Below, one piece after another: positions 55,437 through 64,000 of a stretch of DNA of 64,000 nucleotides; the stretch's first letter is position 1, and the number at the start of each line of letters is the position of its first letter. This stretch comes from Arabidopsis thaliana (Eukaryota; Streptophyta; Magnoliopsida; Brassicales; Brassicaceae). The position numbers were made by a program, and so were the translations under genes. The notes beneath the pieces were generated by a model, which saw nothing but the letters and a program-made list of their open reading frames with translations, was not told the origin of the DNA and did no database searches. The stretch lies in the NCBI RefSeq assembly GCF_000001735.4, contig NC_003076.8, forward strand, positions 10,664,001 through 10,728,000, read 5' to 3'.

Positions 55437-58013
55437 TTATCGTCCTTTAGGGTTTACAATCTGAGAAAATATTCCACTGTTTTCTTCAGATGACAAGTCA
55501 TCACCCAAGTCACTTTCTCCGGCGCTGATGTTCACCGTCACACCTCCTCCTCCTCCACCTAAATCCACAGAACCACCACCATTGCTCGGCGTTCGGTGAC
55601 GTGATCCATCAGCAGTTTCTTGTAACTGAAGTGCAAATTCAAGATTCCACAAGACATCTCCCATCGTTGGTCGATCTAAGCCACTATCAGATAAACACTT
55701 CTCCGCCGTATCCGCAAATTTCTTCAAACACTCTGGATTAATCTTTCCTTTAAGATTAGGATCAATGATGTCTTCTAATGTCCCTTTACGTTTACAGTTC
55801 ATAGCCCAATCTCCAAGACTAACTTGTTCTTTAGATAAACTAGGGTTTAACGCTGGCCTAGCGCATAAAACCTCGAATAGAACAACTCCAAATGAGTACA
55901 CATCTGACTTCTCAGTTAACTGTTGTCTTCTGAAATACTCTGGATCCAAGTAACCGAAACTTCCTTTCACAACGGTTGTGACATGACCACCATTCATGTT
56001 TGGTCCGGTTTTGGACAATCCGAAATCTGAGACTTTAGCAACCCAATTCTCATCTAGTAAGATGTTAGTTGTTTTGACGTCACGGTGAATGATAGTGTAC
56101 TTTGCTCCTGTGTGTAGGTAATGTAATCCTCTTGCAGCTCCAATGGCGATTTCGAGTCTTCGTTTCCAAGTTAACTGAGGTCTCTTTGTGTTGTAAAGAT
56201 GTTCTCTGAGTGTTCCAAGAGACATGTAATCGTATATTAGACACATTTCTCCACCTTCATCGCAGTATCCAATTAATGAGACTAAGTGTTTGTGTCTTAA
56301 TCTTGAGAGAAGTTCGATTTCTGTCTCGAATTCGTTGAGCCCTTGTTCTGAATTAGGGTTTGATTTCTTGATTGCCACTTTTGTGCCTCCATCTATAACT
56401 CCTTTGTAAACCTTACCAAACCCTCCTACTCCGATTACGTTTGACTCATCGAAGTTATGAGTTCCGTGTTTTATTTCGGACAATGAGAATCTTCGACATA
56501 AACCCGCTGCAAGATTCGATAGGTGGCTTCCGTTGTTGCTCTTACCCGATATAGTAGATTTTGTTGCAGATGTGTGTGAGTTTCCATATATAGGAAGCCA
56601 GCTTGATGTGTGAGAATCGCTGCCCGAAAACTTTCTTTTTCTCTGGTACATTGTGAAACACAATGCACAAAATAAAACAGCTGCTACTCCTCCAGCAGAA
56701 CCAATGACAAAAGCTGTGATTCTTTTGTCACCTTGAAAGTCCTTTTTAACATCTTCATTAGCTTGCATAGGTGATGGCTTAGGGTTTGGACCGGCAAGGT
56801 TCTTCATTGTGTCAATCTTGAAAATCTCTAGCCCATTAAGCTGTGAATCGTAATATTCCGGTTGACCAAATGTCGAAGGCGTCATTTGAAGCGATATCTC
56901 TTCCCCTCCTCCTCCGGTATTAGCATCAACATATATCGCGTAATCTTTGTAAGTAGGGATACCTTTCCCACCTGTCCACCCGAGTATATCTGCGGGGTTT
57001 GTATCCCCTTGCGCGGTTCTGTTGTTGATGAAAATGTTGAATACTTTCTGGTTGATTTTAGCAAGCTGGAATTCACAGAAGTGGAGCCTCATGATATAGG
57101 TGAAATTAGTGTCAACTTGAAACATCCATGTGAGATTTGACTTCATGTTGATATCTCCGTTTGGTCCTTGTGATCGAGCTGTTTTGTAAACATCCGCTGG
57201 AGCGGTAGAAACCGGCATTTTCTGATAATCAATTCTAAAATTGTTGCTTGCTTGTAAAGTAACACCAAGACCTGCGCTGAATATATAAGGCGCGTCATTG
57301 TACCAAGTTCTTGTTAATCCACCAGAGTCTTGACTTCCGGGAATATCCTGCCCACCGACATTGAGCCTAAACATCGTTTGAAGATTCGCGGTCTTAGTAT
57401 CTGAAGTCTGGTCTGAGAATCCAACAAGAGAAGCTGTATCAAACAATTCTGGCATCGGAATGACCTCAATACCATTAATGAAAGCAAACGCTTTTGGATG
57501 TTTATCCGAGGGAGTAAATATGATGCTCAAAACATCTTTTTCGGATGGTGCAAGAGAATATTCTCTCACGAGGTAAGCTTGAGTCAAGGCTTGACATGTG
57601 ATAGCTGCACTAAAATTGCTGAGAAGGGTAAGATCATTAGCAGCCACGGAGAAATAAGAGTCGAGAATGTTGAGTCCTGTGTATGTTGATGGATAGAAAT
57701 GTAAGCGGAGCATATGTCTTTTGTCGCCTTTAACCGGGATCTCATACGTTGCTGGAGCTGTAAAGATTCTTGATGTCATGTAAGGAACCGTTGAAAGAAG
57801 TGAAGGATCTTGATAAGTAGCTGGTGCATGAACCGTGTTTGGTGTTTTCAAGAATTTGGTATCGGGTTCCCATTTTTTCTTGTCTTGATCAACAGCTGGT
57901 TCTGATGCTCCGCAGCTCAAGGAGATGTCTTGGCCATTAGATTGAGATGGAGAAACTAGAAGAACATAGAAGAAACAGAGGAAGGAGAACAGAATCCGGA
58001 GTTTCTCGTTCAT
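55437..58013 (-). CDS. ANX2: ANXUR2 receptor-like kinase (CrRLK1L, malectin-like)
   Basis: A single uninterrupted coding exon gives 858 residues. Residues 1-27 are a signal peptide. Two malectin-like domains span about 30-400, with the GLTRTWYNDAPYIF and LHFCEFQ motifs. A membrane helix lies at about 431-455, followed by the basic stop YQRKRK. The kinase domain has the glycine loop IGVGGFGKVYKG (527-538), K549, HRDVKTTN with D645, DFG with D663, and the activation segment ending in GYLDPEYF. A glycine-rich tail precedes the C-terminus. In Arabidopsis the ANX1/ANX2 pair sits at the pollen-tube plasma membrane, senses RALF peptides with other CrRLK1Ls, and prevents premature tube rupture. ANX1 is the close alternative, but the length and sequence I remember fit ANX2. 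The gene is intact. It is head-to-head with the DUF1685 gene. Confidence 0.94.
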   Translation of the reverse strand: MNEKLRILFSFLCFFYVLLVSPSQSNGQDISLSCGASEPAVDQDKKKWEPDTKFLKTPNTVHAPATYQDPSLLSTVPYMTSRIFTAPATYEIPVKGDKRHMLRLHFYPSTYTGLNILDSYFSVAANDLTLLSNFSAAITCQALTQAYLVREYSLAPSEKDVLSIIFTPSDKHPKAFAFINGIEVIPMPELFDTASLVGFSDQTSDTKTANLQTMFRLNVGGQDIPGSQDSGGLTRTWYNDAPYIFSAGLGVTLQASNNFRIDYQKMPVSTAPADVYKTARSQGPNGDINMKSNLTWMFQVDTNFTYIMRLHFCEFQLAKINQKVFNIFINNRTAQGDTNPADILGWTGGKGIPTYKDYAIYVDANTGGGGEEISLQMTPSTFGQPEYYDSQLNGLEIFKIDTMKNLAGPNPKPSPMQANEDVKKDFQGDKRITAFVIGSAGGVAAVLFCALCFTMYQRKRKFSGSDSHTSSWLPIYGNSHTSATKSTISGKSNNGSHLSNLAAGLCRRFSLSEIKHGTHNFDESNVIGVGGFGKVYKGVIDGGTKVAIKKSNPNSEQGLNEFETEIELLSRLRHKHLVSLIGYCDEGGEMCLIYDYMSLGTLREHLYNTKRPQLTWKRRLEIAIGAARGLHYLHTGAKYTIIHRDVKTTNILLDENWVAKVSDFGLSKTGPNMNGGHVTTVVKGSFGYLDPEYFRRQQLTEKSDVYSFGVVLFEVLCARPALNPSLSKEQVSLGDWAMNCKRKGTLEDIIDPNLKGKINPECLKKFADTAEKCLSDSGLDRPTMGDVLWNLEFALQLQETADGSRHRTPSNGGGSVDLGGGGGGVTVNISAGESDLGDDLSSEENSGIFSQIVNPKGR

Positions 58014-58015
58014 GG

Positions 58016-58111
58016 CTGAAAGATATGAAACATGTTTTTAATTTCTTAGGCATACATGAAAACAATTGATAACAAAAAAAAGAGAAGCTTAGTTTTCTAT
58101 GTAGACATTAC
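58016..58111 (-). other. Probable leader intron of ANX2
   Basis: On the minus strand GCTTGAG is followed by GTAATGTCTAC. The sequence before the start codon reads TTTCATATCTTTCAG then CC and ATG. These are good donor and acceptor sites 96 bases apart, so the 5' UTR is likely spliced two bases before the ATG. Leader introns occur in other members of this kinase family. Confidence 0.65.
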
Positions 58112-59032
58112 CTCAAGCACCAATAGAGAAAACTGGAGGCTTGTTTCTGCAACCTAACGATGTTTGATCAAAGCCATGGAAACAGAAGCAGAAACCCCCC
58201 AACAAGACAAAAACTGCTTGTTTTTTGTGGTTGTGTCGGAAAGAGAAACAAAAAGTAGTTGGAGAATCTATGGAGGAGAGGATTAGCCGAAGAAAGCTAT
58301 GTTTAGTAATTTGTTAAAAGAGATTACTATATACTTTTGAGATTTTAACTCGCATTATGACTTAATACTTTTTCATTTTTCGTTTAAATTCAAATATAGA
58401 AACTTTTAAACTATGTTGTGTCAAATATCTTGTAAAGTTCTACATTTGACTTGATCCTTAAAATAGGAAAATCAACAAGATTTTGATAGTAGAATTCCGA
58501 AATTAACTAGATTGGTCAATCTATATTCTTCTAGAGTATGATAAATCTGAAACTCGTTTTCTTTAGGGGGTCAAGAATCTAAACTAAGAAAGGTCCCTAA
58601 TTATATCGGATGAGTCTTTGTGTCAAATTTAAACAATGGAGGAAAATAGCTCGACCATCCATTGCTTAAATCAATGGTGAAAGCTACTTTTACCAATCCT
58701 CCATTAAAGCATCTTAAGTCTCTTTTTGTGAGAGTTTATGTGGTCGGGTCGGCAAAATTTTCAGGTAAAAAGGGTATACAGAAGATTTTCTGATCAACCC
58801 GACCCGTAGAAGCTTCTTTGTTGGCCGCGTAAATTGGTGTCGCACGCGGCCATCAGATGAAGAACATACATTTAGACCCTGAAGCAAAGCCAAAGCTTTG
58901 ATATTCTCATAAAGAATAGAGGTCAAGAAAATCATCAACGAAAAGCCCTAATTTGCACTACACGGTATTTCCCAACTATTGTCTTAAAACCTCTGCCTTG
59001 CATTACAAGCCACCTCTTCAAAGTGATACAAA
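58112..59032. promoter_or_regulatory. Shared divergent promoter region of ANX2 and the DUF1685 gene
   Basis: The two start codons are about 1.0 kb apart and point away from each other. On the minus strand GTATATAGTAA (58327-58337) could be the ANX2 TATA box, about 200 bases before its leader intron. No clear TATA box was seen for the plus-strand gene. A 74-codon minus-strand open frame at 58714-58938 has no family features. Confidence 0.4.
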
Positions 59033-59702
59033 ATGGTGAGGAGAAGAGAAGGTCTTACCTTACCAATCTCGTCTTCGACGCCATCTCTTCCCGAGTCACT
59101 ACCTGATATTAAAACAGTGGCTCCTCATAAACCAAAACAACGGTTATCTAAGCAGTTATCAATGCGTGAGACACCTCGAGATGTTGCTTGGGAAAAAAGG
59201 CGCCGTCAGATGTTAAAGATTCAGGAGAAGAAACAAAAAAGCGTCTCTGAAAACGATAACGATTCGCCGGATCTAACTGATGAAGATTTAAGGGAGCTTA
59301 AAGGGTCGATCGAGTTAGGGTTTGGTTTCAGTGAAGAAGCCGGACAGAAGTTGTGCAACACGTTACCAGCATTGGACCTTTACTTTGCTGTGAATAGGCA
59401 GCTTTCGCCTCTCCCTTCACCTAGTAGCAGCAATGGAGGAGATGGATCCTTGTCTTCTACTTCTGTTTCCTCAAGCAGCATACCTTGTAGTCCAAAAACC
59501 GACTCGGATTCATTAAAGATCTTATGTCCAGGTACGTAAAACACAAGTTCCAAGTTTATCTTCTTGTATTGCTGATTTGAATTCGTATGATCGACCAACC
59601 CTTGTGAATGTGAGTTGTGCAGGGGACAATCCTCAACAAGTGAAGCAAAGATTACGACATTGGGCACAAGCCGTTGCATGTTCTTTGATGCAATCTCACT
59701 GA
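59033..59702 (+). CDS. DUF1685 family protein
   Basis: Two exons (59033-59531 and 59623-59702) give 192 residues. The intron has GTACGT and TTGTGCAG borders and splits a glycine codon. The N-terminus is basic and serine/proline-rich. TPRDVAWEKRRRQM leads to the DUF1685 core, LTDEDLRELKGSIELGFGFS, then LCNTLPALDLYFAVNRQ. A low-complexity serine stretch follows, and the second exon encodes a conserved end, QVKQRLRHWAQAVACS. The family is plant-specific with no proven biochemical role that I know of. The length fits my memory of At5g28690. The ATG at 59033 is the first in frame and suits the family. Divergent to ANX2. Confidence 0.88.
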
Positions 59703-60488
59703 TGAGTGTATATGTTGTGACTTTAAGTTTCAACTTGAAACACTTATTCTTTTACTTTCGTGGGTGAAATAGGACAGAGAAAGAATCCTACTTCGTAGGA
59801 TCTCTCTGAACAAAGAAAAAGATAGAGAATTTTTGGGAGAAAGAAAATAGAGAGAGTGTAAGAGATTACGTACCGTACTCTCTACATACTTGTGCAAAGG
59901 GAACAAGATGAAAAGATGTAGCCCTTTCTTGTTCTGTACTGCTTATTAACATTTAATATATGGTCGTGGATTTGATGATTATTTTGAGGTATGTTTCCCA
60001 TATTTATAACCTTCCAAGAGTCATGCCATGCACGGTTTTGTGATTCGACTTCATAATTATTTTGACAATATTTTACTTGTGTATAATATTTCAAATTAAA
60101 TGCCAATAGGAAAGAAAATAGTAACAAAAGGTGTTTTTATTTTTCATATTGCTTTTAAAACCAAAACTTAAAAGTTATATATAGTGTTTAGAAACAACGA
60201 AGCAGAAAACTCTCACAATATCCATCTATTTTCATCATACGAATAGTATGGAGTTATCACATTCACGGATGGATCTTCCCCAACTTCACAATTGCTCTAA
60301 AAAAGTACACAATTCAAGAGAAATTGATCTCCCTTTCAATTAGCTGAAAGATGTGCTTAGACCAACTCCAATGGGACTTTTCATCCCACCAAATATATTA
60401 TAAAACTTGCTCTAACCGAACTGTATATTTGACGTTGTGGTGTTACACCAGATTTGATGTAATACAGTTCACAAAACAAAAAAATATA
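59703..60488. other. 3' flank of the DUF1685 gene and spacer
   Basis: The first 200-300 bases probably hold the 3' UTR. Near 60360-60480, an ACTCCAATGG-type sequence and a TGACGTTGTGGTGTTACACC segment look repeat-like, but I could not define ends. No gene is seen. Confidence 0.4.
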
Positions 60489-61636
60489 TTAGTATACCTC
60501 GAATTTTGCCGATTTCAGGTATAATCTAAGTATAATGTTTAGATTCTTTTTATAATTTCTACAGTTTGTTTTAGTCTTTTTCAGGTTTTTTATACTTTTG
60601 GATGCATTTGGAAATTATAAAGCATTTGGGAGCAAAATTGAAGAAATCAAGCTAAAAAACGAATGTGCAGTCTAAAAAAGGCATCAGTGTTGATCAACAC
60701 CATTCATGGCCTAGTAAGAAGTCTGACAGTTTAAAGATTTGAAGTTTCCAAAATTTGCCCCAGAAGATTTCCCTTTTTGTACTATTAGTCCCTGCACGTT
60801 TTTGAGACATTATATATAGATTTTTAAGGTTATTGTTTAGACTTAACCTTTTACATATCCATTCTAAGTTTTATCTTTTCCTCTAGAATTCCTTGAGATT
60901 TTGGAAAGTACTTCATCAGAGATTTCAAAACCCTGTAGAGAGAAGATTTTTTCTAAACTGTATTCTTCTTTTGATTTCTTTATGCAATCTTATTCAAACA
61001 TGTTTTCTGTTTCTATGGTCATGTCTGAATAATCTCCTTGTTGGGAATAAGGTTTTTCATTAGGGATTCAAATGATTTAGTAGATCGATAACCTGTTAGG
61101 AATATCTTTAGAGTTCTTCATCTTAATTGTTCTTAATGCTAGTTTTACAGTAGCTAACTAGAACTTGATCATAGGTGATAGGTAAGATCTCAGAGGCTGC
61201 TTATTACCTGAACTATCATAGATGACATTAAGTATTGAGATACGAATATATCTTGTTCAAATGCTTAGGTGAACTTATCAAACCTGTTTATAATGCATGT
61301 TTTAGTATTTAAGGATTTACAAATGAGAGTCGAGATTCCTATTTCTTAAGCAATAGGAAAACAGACAAGAGTTGATTGATTTTAGGGTAGTGATTTGAGT
61401 TCTAGAACAGTTCGCTAAAAATCATGATTAACTGCTAGATCTATTATTCATCTATTTCTTGAGAACTTCCCTAAACCAAGCTCTTTGATCATCTAAATTT
61501 ACTACAAATCAAATTTGGTATCTGCTTTCTTGTTTCTTTTAACTTTTATAAGTATTTGATTTAGCTTAATTTTGAGATTATAACTGTCTGTGTTAACAAA
61601 ATAATTTTGTGGAAATCGACTCCAAAGTAGTACAAT
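60489..61636 (+). repeat. Athila-type LTR, plus orientation, truncated at its end
   Basis: Landmarks of the Athila LTR appear in order on the plus strand: TTAGTATACC (start), GTCTTTTTCAGG, AAATTTGCCCCAGAAGATTT, ATTAGTCCCTGCACG, GTTTAGACTTAACC and TTTGTGGAAATCGA near 61608. Each has a counterpart in the reverse complement of 61637-62820. The last 30 or so bases expected at the LTR end are missing, cut where the opposite LTR starts. It contains no genes. Confidence 0.75.
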
Positions 61637-62820
61637 TGATAAGGTTCAAATTACCCTAAAAACTACTCTCTCAAATAAGAGATCAATTGCAGTATTTAAG
61701 GATCGATTTCCACAAAGTTCTTTTTTTTCACACAATGAATTAAATGTCGAGATTAAGCTAGCAGGGAATGACTGAAAATAAAAGAGAACAAAGTAAAAAG
61801 ACAGCAGATTGATTGGTTGTAAACGATGAAAGAAAGAGCTAGGAATAGAGAATTCTCAGGAAACTATTGGTTAGTAGATCTAATGAAAGCTAGGTTGTTA
61901 TCGAACCATTCTCAAACTCAAACTCTAATTATGGAATAACCGGGTGCGTTCCACGAAACTCCCTATGCCTATAGCTAAGAATAACCGGAGAAGCCGAGAA
62001 ATCTTTAACCTAAACATGCATTCTAAACGAGTTCAATTGTTCATCTTAGTAGACAGGCCGATTCTTATTACATACCTATAAACCAGGCTCATCAAATAAT
62101 AGATCCAACTACAGATACCTATGGTGGGCATTTCTATTATTTGGATTCAAGATCTAGTTAATTACTTCAGATCTAGCATTATGTATAATCAAAGATGAAG
62201 AATTCTACAGATAACCTAACAGGGGGTGATATACTAAACCATATGAATCCCTATTGAGAAACCCTGTTCCTAACAAGCAAACTACTCAAACATATTGAAT
62301 GAAACAAACAACATAATTGAGTAAGAAAGCATATATACAGTAAATAAGATTAGAGTAAGAAGGGATCTCTTCACTGTATTAAGAACTGAAGGAATCTCTG
62401 AAGAACAATGGATGAATAGCTTATGTCTCTGAAAATAGGAATTGCAAAGAACTTGATAAAAGACACTTAGGTCTAAACAATGACCTCTAAAACTATATAA
62501 AAACCCTATAAACGCCTAGGGACTAATAATGCAAATAGGGAAGTTTTCTGGGGCAAATTTCCTCTTATGTAAAATTGAAAGCGTCATGGACTTTGCTGGG
62601 CCGAAACTAGTGTCGATTGACACTCTCGCTGAATCTAGAACTGAAATCGTTCTTAGCTTCCTTTTCCTTAGTTTTTGCTCCAAAATGTCTCCTTATCTCC
62701 ATTGTTGTCCCATTGCATAGAATACCTGAAAAGACACTAAAAAGACTCGAGAAATAACATAAAGACTCAAAATCCTAACCCTAAATCAAAGATAAAATCA
62801 GTAAAAATAGGGATATATCA
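61637..62820 (-). repeat. Athila-type 3' LTR, minus orientation
   Basis: Bounded by TGATAAGG and GGGATATATCA, about 1.18 kb, and homologous to 690-1865 throughout. Next to its right end lies a polypurine tract on the minus strand, so this is the 3' LTR of an element whose internal region extends to the right. Its left end meets the truncated plus-strand LTR directly. Confidence 0.85.
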
Positions 62821-62832
62821 ACTCCCCTATAC
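62821..62832 (-). other. Athila polypurine tract
   Basis: The minus strand reads GTATAGGGGAGT immediately before the LTR start TGATATATCC. This is the expected plus-strand primer position. Confidence 0.8.
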
Positions 62833-64000
62833 TTAGCTTTTGCTTGCCTTCAAGCAAAACACAAAAGCCGAACCCGTGGAAGAGGTTTTGAAAACAAAGG
62901 AACTCCCAACATTCTCTAACATATTGCCATGATCATCCAAACTAAGTCCATATGCCTAACAAGTCTAATCAAATCCTAACCAACATGTACTACTCTGCAA
63001 GCTTACACAACATTCTAGATTCCATACCTAAGCTCCATAACTAAATCCACCAGGCTTTCATCGTTAGGTCTCATCAAACAAGCTAACATTCAAGATCCTT
63101 CTAGACTTATTCTTGTACTATACCATGATAAATCGATCATTCTTTTTTTTTTTTTTTTTGTTGGTGTTCTTTCTCTCCCCTAAACTTATTCTTTTTGAAG
63201 AGTAAACAAAGGGGAACTCGCATACTTGATCGACACCCTCGGCATTTTTCCAACCTTTGTAATTGATCATTCAAAATAATGTATAATAATGGGTCATAGG
63301 AAACATTCCTACCCCTATACACTATTTGAAAATCCTGTCAATCTCTCATTTTCTTTTTCTTTTTATAAGGGGAGAGGAACACATTTTCTTTATCACATGG
63401 GTCTCAATATCAGGTATGAACAAGGTGTCAAGATCTATGAATACTAACCGTTTGAAGAGGTAAAAGGAAGAGCAGTGAGATTAGCTCTAGCCTTAGTGGT
63501 TGTGTTGGAAACTAGGATATCCTAAGGTCTCTTGGTTTGCCATCTAGATTTTCCAATAGTCAGATTGAGTCGAACCTGCAGCACTCATCAACCATGCAAT
63601 AATCAAGAGAAATATAGATCATGATTCCTAACTAAACTAAAGAAAACATTTTTTTTTTTTTTTTTTTTGAGAAGGGAAAATGACTCAATAAACTTAAAAA
63701 CGAAAAATAATAAGAATAAAAAAATAAAAGCAATATTAGTAAGAACCTCCCCTAGACTTAAACGAAACTGTCCCAAGTGGCATTCTAATCTGAAGACGGC
63801 GGGAAAAATAAATCAAAAATAAAGAAAATAAAGGAAAGGGAATGAAAAATCAAACCAGTGGGTTGCCTCCCACTAAGCGCTTGTTTTGAGTCAATAGCTT
63901 GACTTGACGGAGTTCAGGATGTGGATGTAGTGGTGGAAGATTGTTGCTGCCTCCTCGCCTTCCAAGGCGGTGTGTAAACTGATCCGGTCTGGGCAGCTGC
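62833..64000 (-). mobile_element. Athila internal region next to the 3' LTR (runs off window)
   Basis: Non-coding sequence between the last ORF and the LTR. It includes AACCAGTGGGTTGCCTCCCA near 63855, which I associate with Athila elements, and long T runs (63143-63161, 63652-63668). No pol or env-like domain is visible within the window. Confidence 0.65.

Noticed and set aside
62529..62720. 63-codon open frame near the window end
   Set aside because: It lies inside the Athila LTR and the matching region of the other LTRs is not open.

Overview
This is nuclear DNA from a crucifer, almost certainly Arabidopsis thaliana or a very close relative. It looks like the gene-poor, transposon-rich flank of a centromere. 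Four intact single-copy genes match Arabidopsis proteins I know in sequence and in computed length: WVD2 (202 aa), WRKY74 (330 aa), ANXUR2 (858 aa, CrRLK1L family) and a DUF1685 protein (192 aa). Their order agrees with my memory of the At5g28646-At5g28690 interval of chromosome 5, but that identification is from memory and was not searched. Almost everything between the genes is transposon, often nested.

Layout. 1-1865: deleted Athila-type Gypsy element (minus strand). 1866-8747: a nest in which a LINE fragment is split by a mariner-like element (MLE, 2405-8745), which itself holds a 518-bp hAT MITE and a second LINE. 8801-9859: two small inverted-repeat elements. 11192-12151: WVD2. 12736-13430: Copia remnant. 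13790-14945: WRKY74 (minus). 15440 onward: a Helitron 3' end. 17264-18246: non-autonomous hAT with a 28-30 bp tandem array. 18600-20400: inverted-repeat element holding a Pack-MULE (18914-20157) with a captured NHL/SMP-30-like gene fragment. 20470-26070: LINE ORF1 split by a Harbinger element, bordered by an unusual GC-rich inverted unit. 26071-37650: two more Harbinger fragments flanking a decayed autonomous Helitron with a helicase, a Rep and an RPA-like gene; a solo LTR sits inside it. 37900-38939: second copy of the 1-kb hAT. 41882-50288: 8.4-kb hAT element whose transposase is split in its BED zinc finger by a Copia element (44156-49295). 51593-55034: abutting and nested Helitron ends. 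55437-59702: divergent pair ANX2 (minus) and DUF1685 gene (plus). 60489-64000: two head-to-head Athila LTRs, then the internal region of a further Athila running off the window.

The host genes do not form a pathway. WVD2 is a microtubule-associated regulator of anisotropic growth, WRKY74 a group IId transcription factor, and ANX2 a receptor kinase of pollen tube integrity. They are islands in heterochromatin. Insertion order can be read from target-site duplications (TSDs); I found exact or near-exact duplications for the hAT, MULE, Harbinger and Copia insertions.

The least explained structure is the GC-rich A-B-A'-B' inverted unit at 25960-26067, with a simpler relative at 20474-20545. I could not assign it to a known family. 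No prokaryotic features, CRISPR arrays, rRNA genes or convincing tRNA genes were seen.
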